DNA of 14,701 nt from a bacterium (GTDB lineage: Bacteria > T1Sed10-126). The position numbers and the translations under genes are program-made. The stretch's first letter is position 1; every line of letters begins with the position of its first letter. The notes beneath the pieces are model-generated. The model was not told where the DNA came from. It saw nothing but the letters and a program-made list of their open reading frames with translations, and did no database searches. Of this stretch, positions 1 through 12,900 are shown one piece after another. The stretch spans positions 1 through 14,701 of the forward strand of contig PWOD01000024.1 of NCBI GenBank assembly GCA_003557545.1. Reading direction: 5' to 3'.

Positions 1-945
1 CATATATCCCACCAAACCGCCAAGTCGGTTGTTGCCTTCCACCTTGCCGGTGGCATAGGAGTTGGATATCTCTTCGTCAGGATTACGCAGACAACCCACC
101 AGACCGCCGACATGCTGAACGCCCTTGACGTCACCGGTGGCATGAGAGTTGTAGATGGAATGATAACTGCGGCCAACCAATCCACCCATGAAGGTTGTTC
201 CATCCCGGACCTCGGCGTCAGAGCTGGAATCCTCGATCAACCCGTAGTTACGGCCGACCACCCCACCCTGGTAACTACGCCGGCCACGGACGGCACCGCT
301 GCTGTGCACCCCGCGGATAACAGTGTTTCTATTGGTATCGGTCCGACCAACAATACCTCCGAAGTCATCATAACGGCCATCAAGTTCGACAACAGCCGTA
401 CAGTTAATCACCGAACCATTGTCATACAGATAACCAACAATTCCTCCTATCTCAAAATCACCGATCACAGTTCCGACAAAGCGACTCTCCTCAATCTCAC
501 CATAGTTACGGCCGGCAATTCCTCCGTGTCGCCGGGTAAATTCACTACCAATATCACCACGAACTTCGCTGTTGTAGATACGTCCATAGTTATAGGCGGC
601 AATCCCGCCAACATCATCGTTACCATAAATATAAACGTGATCGAAGGTTATATTTGCCACTTCACCCTCATTCTGCAGACGGTAGAACAGACCCTGATTA
701 TTGCTGGTGCGATCAATCCGCAAACCGCTGAGGGTATGGCCCTGGCCGTCCAGCCGACCTCTGAAGTTGTCGATCGGGTTCCAGCCGGCACCGACAAAAC
801 CAACCCGGTTGGTATAACCTGCAGCCGCCTGATCAAAACTCCGGATCACCTGATAATGAGCCGTCAAATTGTTACGCATCAGGTGAAGATGTTCCCAGTT
901 GGCAATCTGATAGGGATATGTTTCACTACCGTCACCACCGGCAAA
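1..945 (-). repeat. Composite unit 10, truncated by window edge (residues 4043-4357)
   Basis: The unit begins FAGGDGSETYPYQI with NWEHLHLMRNN. The entry motif is QGLFYR. At least eight GLUG-like motifs follow, mostly of the GGIVG or GGVVG type. The composition differs from the other units, being richer in Arg, Tyr and Asn, with short RRH, GRR and NRN patches. Cys4224 and Cys4327 lie here. The array is still running at base 1 (LGGLVGYM), and no closing SFWD segment is reached. Confidence 0.83.
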
Positions 946-3900
946 TTGAGTGGCAGTATAGACCGCGGTCACCTCGACATCTTCAGTAATAAACAGCTCG
1001 GTAGTCGTGTCCGAACCGGAAGCTGCACCGCCCCACTCAACAAAGCGGTAGTAATCTTCATTTTCAAAATCCTGGTGCTGGTAGATAGCCTCCAGCGTGG
1101 TAATCTCGCCGGCCGTTACACCGGTAGGAGCAACATAAGTCTCACCGTTTACCAGGGCAGTGCCAGCACCGACAAAATTAATCGTTAATCTAAATCTGTC
1201 GTCAAAAAAGGCGACGATCTCTTTGTCAGAATCAACATATAGATGGGCAATCTCATCACTGTCACTAAAGTCACCCTGCCAGCCCCAGAATCTCCAGTAA
1301 TCACCGGTGGTCGGGTCGGTAATTGCACCGGCTTCCAGGGTCAATGTTTCCCCGGAGGTTACTGACAGACTCTCGGTATAGGTGTCACCGTCAACCCAGA
1401 CCACACCCTGACCCTCGATATCGATGGAAACCTCGTAGATATCACGGCTGAAGATGGCCTGGATATTCTTATGGGAATCCATATAGACAGTTTCAGTCGG
1501 GCTGGTTCCGGCCAGATCAGCGGACCAGCGATCAAAATGCCAGAGATTAGAGGCCAGGGCGGTCAGCTCAACTGTATCCCCGGCGGGAAGCCGCAGCTGA
1601 TCAACAAAAGTTTCACCATTAACAAGTACCGCTCCATCACCGATTGTTGATATGTCCAGCGTAAAGGTATCTTCAAAGGTAGCAGTTACCTGCTTGTTGC
1701 CGTCAATAAACAGATCTGCCACGGCATCCTCGCCGAGCAGATCACCGCTCCACTCCTTAAAGCCCCACATGTCGGCGCCAACTGCCTGCAGCTCGACCAT
1801 ATGGGAGGGATAGACCGGAACCGGTTCCGTATAAAGTTGACCGTCCACATAAACCTCACCCTCACCAACGATATCAACCTCAAGACGGTAAACCGGAATT
1901 AGCCAGTTACCTTCGCCCGCCACATGGAAGGGCAGACTATCATTTTGATTGTCAAACTGGCCCTCAATATCCCAGCCAGCATCAAGATAAGTATTAATAT
2001 CCTGCATCTGCGGTTCAAACTGTCCAACTCCACCGGCACTATCGGTCAACCCGGAACTATCAATGTCCCAGAAACTTCCCGACACGGTTCCGGCGATATT
2101 ATGACCGATCAATCCACCTTCAGCCTGGTTTCCTGAAACCTGAGCGGTAGAGAAGGAGCGAGCCACTTCACCGCTACCCAGCCGACCAACCAGTCCACCA
2201 ACTTCAGAATCACCGCTGACGGAACCACGCAGATAAACATCTTGAATACGGCCGTTGAGATAGCCCGCCAGACCACCAGTCCAGTCACCCCCGGAAATCT
2301 GCAGAGACTTAACACCGAGGCTATGAATTAAGCCGGTATCGGCCACCTGACCGAAGATACCGACAGCAGACTCCAGCGGCCGGTTAATCGTCAGATCCTC
2401 AATAATATAACCATTACCGTCAAACTGTCCGGCAAACGGGGTCAACTCATCCCCGATCGGGGACCAGCCAGCGCCACCATCAGCCGAGGAGGAGGCTCTT
2501 TCCTGGTAATTAAAGGTACTGCTATTCAGATCATTTAAGAGAATAAAATATCTGTCACTGTAATGACGGACATTGTTGAGATGATCCCAGTTGGCGATCT
2601 TATAGGGAGCTTCCTCTGTGCCGAAACCACCGGCAAAATGATCAGGCTCAAAGGTGGCTTTGATCGAGGTATCCGCCGCAACGAAGAGCGTCTGTTGTTC
2701 CTCATCACCGGTGAGAGCGCCCTCCCACTCTGTAAAGAACCAGTAATCAGCCGGAACTGCTTCAATTATGGCAGTTTCACCCGGGTTAACCACGGCAAAT
2801 CCGCCGGTAACCTGCTGCTGATTGACATAAACGTCCCCTTCGCCCTCAATCTCAACAGTCAATATAGTGCTTTTCACCCAGGCCGGTGAATCACCGGTGG
2901 GCACCGGATAACCGTCATTCATCACGTCACCGGTACCGACCATGTTCCAGCCGGCATCGAGGTAGGTCTGAATCGATAACATCTCGAGACCGGTTTTAGG
3001 CTCGCCACCGTCACTTGTCGATTGACCGGTAGCATCTTCATCCCAGAAACTATTGATTACCGGAGTATTAATCGAAGGATTCAGGATTCCGGCAGTAAAC
3101 CCGGCGCTATCGACCGAACCAGCCGCATAGGACTCTTCAATCATTCCATCTTCTGCATAGCCGACAAGACCGGCAACAAAATTATCACCGGAAGTTTGTG
3201 CTCGGGAGAAGCTGCGGAAAACCTCACCGCCATCTAAAAATCCAACCAATCCACCGACGGCCTGATTGGCATGGATATGCCCGAGTGAATAGGAATAATT
3301 AATCGCGCCACCATTATTCCACCCGACCAGACCTCCAGCAATCTGTCCGGTAGAGCTCACCTGCACATCGGCAGAAGAAAGATATATGGAGCCAAAGTTT
3401 ACACCGGCCAGTCCACCGATATGATCATCAACAATAGAGGCCTCACCATGGACAGTAACATTATTTAGTTCTCCCCGGTTTTCTCCGACCAGAATACCAA
3501 CATTTCTCTGACCGGTCACCTGGGCATCAAGCAGTTCAACATTCTTAATCAGACTGGCGGAGAAGGTCTGCTCAAACAGCCCCACATTCTCCGAGCCGGG
3601 CCGATCGATATAAAGATCGGAAATAGTGTGTCCCTGGCCGTCTAACTGACCCGGGAAGGGAACTCCAGCCTCGCCGATCGGATCCCATCCAGCCCCAGCA
3701 TCCGCCGTGGGCCCGGCCAGTTCCTGATAACCGAAGGAGGTCTCATCAAGATCATCGACCAGCACGAAGTAGGCACCCATAAAATCACGAATATTATTTA
3801 GATGGAACCAGGAGGCGATTTCAAAAGGATCGGCGACCGAACCACTACCACCGGCAAATAAATCCTGAGCAAACAGCGCTGTAACCAGTTTATCATCATC

Positions 3901-6900
3901 AATATAAAGCTGCTGTTCAAGCTCGTTCCCCGATAACTCGCCACCCCATTCTATGAAATCCCAGAACTGATCGGGCTGGGCAGTTAAGGTAACTGTCTCG
4001 CCGACATCGACCGGGATATAATCTACAATAGTCTCACCATCGACCAGAACAGAACCTGCACCTTCAATCTCAGCCAGGACAACCGCCGGTTTCAACCAGA
4101 CCGGATTTTCCAGATCAGACAGATAGGGATAGCCCTGGTTTTCATCGTGAGCGGTAAACTCAATCTGCCAGCCGGCATTCAGATAATTTTCTCTGCGGCG
4201 CATTTGAGTGGCGGACAGACCGTCGCCTCCCTGGCTGGTCGGCTGATCACTGCTGTCAATATTCCAAAAAGAACCCAGGATCTGGGCGCCACCGGTATTA
4301 TTTCCGGCAAACCCACCACCGGAACCAGTATACTCTACATGGCCGATCGAAAAACTGCGATGAATTTCGCCAGCATCACGATTACGACCGATAAATCCTC
4401 CGACATCCTGCCCCCCGTGAACAGAGCTGCTGGAGTGAGAATTCTCAATCAAGCTTTGATGATTCTCACCAACAAGGCCACCTACCTGCCGTTCACCCTG
4501 CACATGGCCGCTGGAGTAAGAGCGGCGAATTTCTGCGGTATAGCCACCATCAGCGTAGTTGTCCCCGGACAGCCCCCCTACCATTTCAACCCCGGTAACA
4601 TCACCCGAAGCCCGGGAGGCGACAATCGTCCCACCCCAGTTCCAACCGACCAGGCCACCAACATAGTCTTCACCTGTAACCGACCCGGAAGCGGAAGAAT
4701 TCCTGATTGATCCATCATACCAGAGACCACCAACCAGACCCCCATGACCATAAGGCCACTCATAATCCCCGGCATAGCCGACATCAGCGGATGCAGAGGA
4801 ATGATGGATTTCACCATAGTAGCTCTTACCAACCAGTCCACCAACATCAAATCCACCGCTCGATTGACCGCTGGCATAGACATTTTCAACCGTTCCATAA
4901 TAGTTATAGCCAAGCAGCGGACCGACATATCCATAACCGGTTACGTCGACATCCAGCAGCTGCAGATTGAGCAGTCGACTGGCAGTATCGGCGTGCCCGA
5001 ACAGCCCCACGTAACTCTGTTTCGGTCGATCGATAAACAGCCCTTCAATCGAATAATCCTGACCATCAAACTGACCGCTAAACGGAACGGTCTCAGAGCC
5101 AAGCGGCAGCCAGCCGGAGTCCGACCGGGCCGAGGGAGCGGCCAGCTCATAATATCCAGAACTAGTTTCATCCAGCCGGTTAATCAGCTGGAAGTTAGCA
5201 TCTTTATAGTGACGTATATTATCCAGATGGTACCAGTTGCTGATCTGGTAAGGATAGTCAGCCGAGCCATCACCACCGGCAAATTCTGCTATTTCAAAAA
5301 CAGCGGTGACAGTCTTATCATCATCCATTAACAGATCATCAACAATGCTGGAGCCGCTGAGCGCACCCTGCCACTCCTGTAATCTCCAGAACTCATCGGC
5401 CTGGAAATCCCTGTATGGAACGGCCTCAAGCTCAACCATCCCACTGGCCACAACCGGTTCGACATAGGTCTCACCATCAACCAGAGCTTGCCCCTCACCC
5501 ACAACCTTTACGGTTAAAGCCGGGGTCTTTTCCCAGGTTGAGTTGGTTCCCCAGAGATAGGGATAACCATCATATTTAAACTCAGTACCAGCCTGAATAT
5601 CCCAGCCGGCATCAAGATAGGTCTGAAGACTGACAAGCTCAGCAAACTCTAAGCCCGTACCTCCCTGGCTGATTGCTTGATCGGAGGCGGCAATATCCCA
5701 GAAACTTGCATGGATCGTACCGGCATGTTTGACCCCGATCAGCCCACCGAGATCCTCAACCCCGGAAACTGAGCTGCGCGAGAGGACATTGACAACGTCA
5801 CCATTGGAGATAACACCAAATAATCCACCAGCAATCCGGGAAGCTTCCAGCTGCAGATCGGACAGAACGTTATCAACCCGGCCCGAACTGGATCCGGCCA
5901 ATCCACCAACCTGGTTACGACCGGTTACCGATCCATTAAGCCAGACGGTGGAAACATCACCGGCCAGATCTCCGGCCAGCAGACCGACCTTATCCCGGCC
6001 GGCCACTGCGGCCTGTTTGATCGCCAGCTGTTCAATCCGAGCAGTCTCCCCGAGACTGTGAAATAGTCCAACATAGTTTTCATCCGAACGAGCCACAACA
6101 AAATCAGCGATCTGGTGACCAGCGCCAAGCAGTTTACCTGTAAAGGGCTGGGGAAGGGTTCCGATAGGCTGCCAGCCGGCACCATCATGCGCCAGCGGAC
6201 CAGCAAATGAATCGTAGCCCTCACTGGAGGGGTCAAGATCATCGACCAGCAGATACCAGGCATCAAGTGATTGGCGCATATTGTCCAGATGTATCCAGTT
6301 AGCGATCTCATAGGGGGAGGTTTCAGTCCCATCACCAGCGGCATAGGTTGTCCGCTGAAAATCAGCCACAAGCTGCTTGGAACCATCGATCGGCAGCTCA
6401 ACCATCGTATCGGCAGTTGACAGATCACCCCTCCAGCCGGCAAACTCCCAGAACTCTCCGGGAACGGTTTCCAGCAGCAGTGTCTCCCCCGGAACGACGA
6501 CGAGAGGTTCCGAGTAGGTGTCTCCATCGACCAGCACCTGGCCCAGTCCCTCAATTTCCAGCTCAAGCATGGCACCGATCTGCCAGGAAGCAGCGGCAAA
6601 ATCATAATAGGGATAACCGGCATTTTCGAACAGGCCGACTCCAGCAATATCCCAGTCGGCTTCCAGATAGGTACTTAATCTTTGCATATCCCGGGAACTC
6701 AGCCCGGTTCCACCAACACTTCCGTCCTGGCCCGTAGCTTCTGTGTCCCAGAAACTATTTTTAACCTTATCGGTTACAGTTGGCGGAGTATTTAGTATCT
6801 CTACATTTCCATCGATTTTTGCCACCAATCCCCGGGCCAGCCGGGTGGCACTCACCGCTTCGCGAGCAAAACTTGTGCTAATTTGCGAGTTTTCTAAACT

Positions 6901-9900
6901 TCCCACCAGCCCCGCAACCAGATCATGTCCAGTAACCACGGCGTTGGAGGCCGATCTGCTGATCTCTCCGTTCTCAACAAATCCGGCGATTCCTCCGACA
7001 TTCTGACGCCCGGTAACTGAGCCCCAGACCGAAATTCTATCGGCCGATCCCTGGAGATAGCCGGCCACACTACCGGTATGATTACCACCGGTGAGCGACA
7101 GATTATATAGCTGTAAATCTTTAACCGAAGGTGTCTCACCATCCCCGGCAAGAAAACCGAACAGTCCAACATAGCGTCGGTCTGGCTGGTTAATTACCAG
7201 ATCAGAGATTGTATGACCATTTCCATCAAGGGTTCCTTTAAAGGGCTGCCAGTGGTTTTCCCCGACAGGCTCCCAGCCGGCCCCATCGTTGGCACCGGCG
7301 GCGCCGGCGGCTTCATACCCCTGTGTCTGATTATCAAGATCAGCGATCAACCGGTAATGAGCGGTCTGGTTATTTCGTATATTATTCAGGTGGATCCAGC
7401 TGGCGATCAGGTAGGGATCCTCGGCAGTCCCGGTGCCACCGGCAAAAGTGTCGGCGTCAAACAGTGCTGTGGCGAAACCATCGGCAGACACAAACAGCTC
7501 CTGCTGCAGGTCGGGACCCTGAACAGCACCCTGCCATTCGACAAAATCCCAGTACTGACTGGGAACAGCCTCGAGAGTAACCGTGTCAACTGCGGGGAAG
7601 GGGCGAACGTAGGTTTCACCATCAACCAGCGCCGAACCGTCACCGACGAACTCAAGGCTAACTATATAACTCTGGTACCATTCATCACTGCCCGGCTGAC
7701 GGTAGGGATAACCATCATTGAAGACCGGCGCCCGCTTGTTAATCACCCAGCCGGCATTGAGATAATTATTTTGGTCCATCATTTCAGCTGTTGTTAAACC
7801 GATTCCACCGTGACTGTCGATCTGTTCAGAACTTTCCTGATCCCAGAAACTATGGCGGACGAGACCATCCGAGTTAAATCCAACCAGTCCGCCAACATCA
7901 TTATTCCCTGTTACGCGGGCGGTAGAATAACTCTGTTGAATAATCCCTTCATCGACATAACCGACCATACCACCAACATAATTCTGACCATGAACAGCTC
8001 CGCGGACCATCGAACCACTGATCCGACCGTTTAATCTTCCAGCTATAGCACCGAGCTGATCAGCGCCGGTAATTTCGAGATTTACCAGGGACAGGTTGGT
8101 TACTTCACCACCGGCGGCCAGATAGCCAAAAAATCCAGCCGGCGACTGGCCGGGCCGATCAAACCAGAGGTCGGCTATCGTATAACCATCCCCCTCCAGA
8201 TGACCGGTAAATCCGTGATATTGATCAACGACCGGCTCCCATCCGCTCCCGCTGGAGACGATCTCATCATAACCCTCGGTATTAGCGTCAAGATCAGCCG
8301 TAAGTTGATAACTGGCATCCAGAAAACATCCCATATTACTCAGGTGGTACCAGTTACCTATCTGGTAGGGCTCAGCGGCAGTTCCTTCACCAGCGAGAAA
8401 GTTAGGTGTGAAAAGAGGTGTAACATAGATATCGTTTTCCATAAGCAGGACATGAGCCAGGTCATCCCCGCTGACTTCACCCTGCCACTGATCAAAAACA
8501 TAACAGGGAGTTATTTCAAAAGCCTCGAAACCAACGGTTTCACCATAAATTACTCTGACAGGTTCAACGTAGGTTTCACCCTCCACACTGACTCCACCCT
8601 CACCGACTATGTCGACATGGAGATGAAGCACCGGAATAACCCAATCCGGTGTTTCAGAATCGAAATAGGGCAGACCGTCATTATCGACCACCGAGGTTCC
8701 AGTTATCGACCAGCCGGCCGCCTGATAGAGCTCAATATCCCGCATCTCTTTAGTAGTTTTACCGCTGCCGCCATCACTGTCGGGCTGAGCGGTCTCTTCA
8801 AGATTCCAGAAACTATCAGTTACCTGACCGATCTCATTAAAACCTACCAACCCTCCGGTCTGCAGGTTTCCGCTGACCGGACCGGATGCATAGGAGTTAA
8901 CCAGGTCGGCTTGGTAGATGTTTCCAATTAAGCCACCAACCTCCTGGTCACCTGAGACGGTGGCTCTTGAATAACTATTTTCGACCAATCCCTGCCAGCT
9001 TCTTCCAACCAGGCCACCGACGCGATTATCTCCCTCGACGCTCCCTTCAGCAAAGGACTGGCTGATCTGGCCGTCATTTCTTCCAACAAGCCCACCAACC
9101 CGGCTGACACCGGTTATATGACCATCAAAGGCAACCCGTTCCAGGCTACCGTAGTTACGTCCCACCAATCCACCAACATACCAGTTTCCACTAATTTCTC
9201 CCGGTTTAACGGTAAGATTTTTAATTAACCCGTCCTGGCTGGTAAAGCCGAACAGCCCGACATGATCGTCCGCTTCACGATCAATCAGATAATCATGAAT
9301 TTCATATCCCTGCCCGTCAAATTTTCCTGCAAAGGGCTGATTGGGCGCAACAGGTTGATTAAATCTACCAATCGGCCGCCAGCCGTTATTACTGTGGGCA
9401 GCCGGACCGGCATACTGTTCGTAACCATAGGTTGTGGAGTCCAGATCATTCATCAGGATAAAGTGGGAGTCAGGATTGTCACGAACATTGTGCATATGGA
9501 TCCAGGTAACGATCTGAAAGGGATCGGCTTCGGTCCCTTCACCGGCCGAAAACTCCTCCGGTTCAAAGGTTGCGGTAAGATTTTTTTCGCCATCCACATA
9601 GAGATGATAGACAGTATCAGAGCCGCTAATATCGCCACTCCAGCTGTCAAAATACCAGTACAGATCAGGGCGGGTCTCAAGGGTGATTGTTTCACCATGA
9701 ATGATCACCATGGGCTGTTGATATGTCTCACCATCAACCAGCACCGAACCCTCTCCCACAATATCGATTTCCAGGTAAAGTTCAGCTATTTCCCAGTCTG
9801 TATCGCCACCGGTCAGGGCCGGATAACCCTGATTAACCACGGTGGTAATTCCATCTATCTGCCAGCCGGCGTCACGATAGTTATTAATATTTTTCATTTC

Positions 9901-12900
9901 TGAGGTAGACAATCCATCTCCCCCGGCACTAACCGCCTGACCGCTCAGATCGATATCCCAGAAGCTGGCCAGGACGCTGCCACCGAGCTGCTGTCCAACC
10001 AGTCCGCCAAGCTGATCCGCGCCACTAACCGGAGAGACCGCATAGGTTTGATCGATCGTTCCATCGGTGATGCGACCAACCAGCCCTCCAACGACCTCAC
10101 CACCCTGAACTTCGACCATAGAATAAGCATTGTTGATATTTCCAGAATTAACTCCGACCAGACCACCAATAGCTTCGGTTCCCTCGACAGTTCCCGAATG
10201 ATTAATAATATACTGCATCTGGCCGGCAAGATATCCAGCAACTCCACCTACATAACTTTCTCCAACAACTGTGCCGGCATGGCTCTCGACCCAGAGAATC
10301 TCAGCGTCTGCTGTCAGCTGACCAATCAGCCCACCAACCATGTCACGGCCGGTTATCGACAGGTCCCAGGTATGAATCTCGGCAATCTGACCATCGATAA
10401 TCTGACCGGCAAGGGCACCAACCATATCCTGCCCGGTAATGGAAAAATCCCTGATTTCTAGTTGAGTAATCTCTGCCTCACCAGCTAATTTACCAAAGAG
10501 ACCAAGCTTATCCTCAGCCGGCCGGTCGATGACCAGTTGTGAAATCTCATATCCCTGGCCATCAAAATTACCGGTGAAGGGGCTGCCCGGTTCACCAACC
10601 GGTCGCCAGCCGGCATTACTCCAGGCTGACGGCCCAGCATAGGCCGCATAGGCCTCAGAGGTCTCATCAAGTTGATTGATCAGAATAAAATGGGAATCAG
10701 GATAATTGCGAACATTATGCATATGAATCCAGGTGGCAATCTGGTAGGGATCTGTTTCACTGCCATCCCCACCGGCAAACTGTTTAGGAGCAAACTGAGC
10801 GGTTACTGTTTTATCGCTATCGATATAGAGCTGATCAATCGCTTCAGTTCCGGCATGGTCACCACTCCATCCGATAAACTCCCAGTAAATCCGGGGAACC
10901 GCTTCGAGGGTAACTGTTTCACCGGGAACAGCACCACGGACATCAACATAGGTATCGCCGTCGACCAGGACATTTCCTTCGCCCTCGATATTCACCGCCA
11001 GGCGAGCACTGATTGCCCAATCGTTGGGCTGATCCAGCGCAATGTAGGGATAGCCATCATTAGCATAGATAGCCGATCCGGCAATATCCCAGCCGGCATT
11101 GGAAAGAATTGTAAGATTTTTCAGCTCATCTGTGGTTAGACTATCTCCACCGGCACTGTGGGCTATCTGGGAACTTTCCAGATCCCAGAAACTGTCCATC
11201 ACATTACCAAAATCAGCAAAACCCACAAGTCCACCGATTTCATCGTCACCGGTTACCTGGCCGGTTGAGAAGGTTCGGCTGACCGTCCCCCGGACATCTC
11301 CAACCAGCCCCCCGATCCGGTCCAATCCCGACACATTACCCCGAGCATAAGCATTAGTTATCATTCCGCCACCCTGGCGACCAACCAATCCACCAACATT
11401 ACTGACACCGCCAACAGTTCCAGCGGCGTAAGATTCAGCCACGACACCATCGGAGCGACCCAGCAGTCCACCGACTCTATCGGCCCCGCCGGTAACATCA
11501 GCATAAGCGGCACTGGCGGTTATCTCGCCATTAAGAAAATAGCCGGCAAGTCCACCGACATACTGTTCAGTTCCCTGAACTTCTCCGGTTACTTTTACCC
11601 GTTCCAGATTTCCATTTTCTATTCGACCGACAGCCCCACCTGTGTAGCCCTGACCGGATACCTGAAGATCAAGCAACTCAAAGTTATCGATCCGGGCTCC
11701 CGGGTCATCAACAAAGCCGAACAGTCCAACATTATCGGTGCCGGGCCGGTCAATGGTCAGATCACTGATTGTCTGGCCATCACCGTCAAACAGCCCCCGG
11801 AATGGATTGGCAACGGTGCCCAGGGGCAACCAGCCCGCCCCTCCATCGGCCTGCGAAGAGGCCAGTGTGTCATAACCATCCGACTGAGCATCAAGTGATT
11901 CCAGCAGCAGAAACTCCGACTCCAGCTGGCGCCGAACCTCATGCAGCTGATACCAGTCGGTGATCAGGTAAGGATTAAGCTCAGAACCATCACCACCGGC
12001 AAAATTATATACCGTCAGCGGACGACCGGTAAAAGTTGTCCCGGCACCCGCCTCCACCATTGCCCCGTCATCGGCCAACTGGGGCGCGAAATAAAACTCA
12101 TTAACCCCCATCCCATCAAGATGGACGATCTTACTCTGCCGGGTATCACCATCGATCAACAGGTATATTTTTTCATAAAAACCAAACGGTTCCAGACCCT
12201 CAATAAACAGCCGTAGATAGGCCGTCTCTCCGGTGGAGACCTCCAGTTGACTCTGGGCGTCATCCACATCTATCGCAAAATTTGGTGAGTCCAGAACCTC
12301 GACGGTCCGGCTATCCTCATCATCCTCCGTAAATACACGCAGTAAGCTGCCGCTATCGGCCAGGTCAACCGGATAGTCAAACTCCAGCTGCTGGCTGGCG
12401 TTTCCGTCCAGTGTTAGATAACTACTGTCAGCCACCAGTCCGTCAACCTCAAAGTAGACCGGTTTGGTCTCTTCAAAGGGACTGTTATTGCTGATTTCCG
12501 CAGTCACCAGGGAGCTGACCCCCTCGCTTACTCGCAGCCGGCTGGCAGCGTCAATAATATCCACATGAAACTCAATCGGTTCACTCAGAGTCATCCGGTT
12601 CAATACCGGCGAGCTATCACCGGTTGGATGGCTGAACGTGATCCATACATAGATTTCATGAACATCAAAATCCCAGTCCAACTGCAGCTCTGTTTCTCCC
12701 GATAGGTTAAAATTGTAACTATCGAATTCTGCCCAAGCATCGTCATAGCCCTCGATACCTAGATTAATCTCGCCACCATTAAGTTGATAATCAAGGGTTA
12801 GATTCTCTGGCCGACTATTATCCGCCATAAAATTGTTTTCCCAGTTCCCGCTGGTTTCACCGGGAAGCAGCCGAACAGCACCTTCCGGGAGAACTTCCGT

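Noticed and set aside
112-1188. Long plus-strand open frame of 358 codons, and similar plus-strand frames at 4147-4710, 4744-5331, 7213-7797, 8200-8931, 9262-9903 and 10672-11139
   Set aside because: All of them lie inside the giant gene and read its complement. Their apparent shared motifs (for example GD-L-G....TGK) are the mirror of the repeated FAGG.G...PYQI entry segment. They look like antisense shadows of a repetitive gene, not a protein family.
5925-6647. Minus-strand open frame of 240 codons, with similar shorter ones at 2109-2315, 4578-4934 and 6894-7172
   Set aside because: These are out-of-frame readings of the same strand as the giant gene. Their odd, Trp/Met/Arg-rich translations have no recognisable domain, while the main frame shows the conserved repeat pattern throughout.
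10915-10930. parS-like sequence TGTTTCACCGGGAACA
   Set aside because: It differs from the usual parS palindrome (TGTTTCACGTGAAACA) at three positions, including the centre. It simply encodes the recurring P-G-E-T segment of an InlB-like domain, and similar near-matches recur in other units for the same reason.
1-12003. CRISPR array or DNA-level satellite suggested by the recurring CCAACCAGTCCACCAAC-type sequence
   Set aside because: The copies vary, spacing is irregular in bases, and all are in the same codon phase. They encode the V-G-G-L-V-G motif, so selection is on protein.
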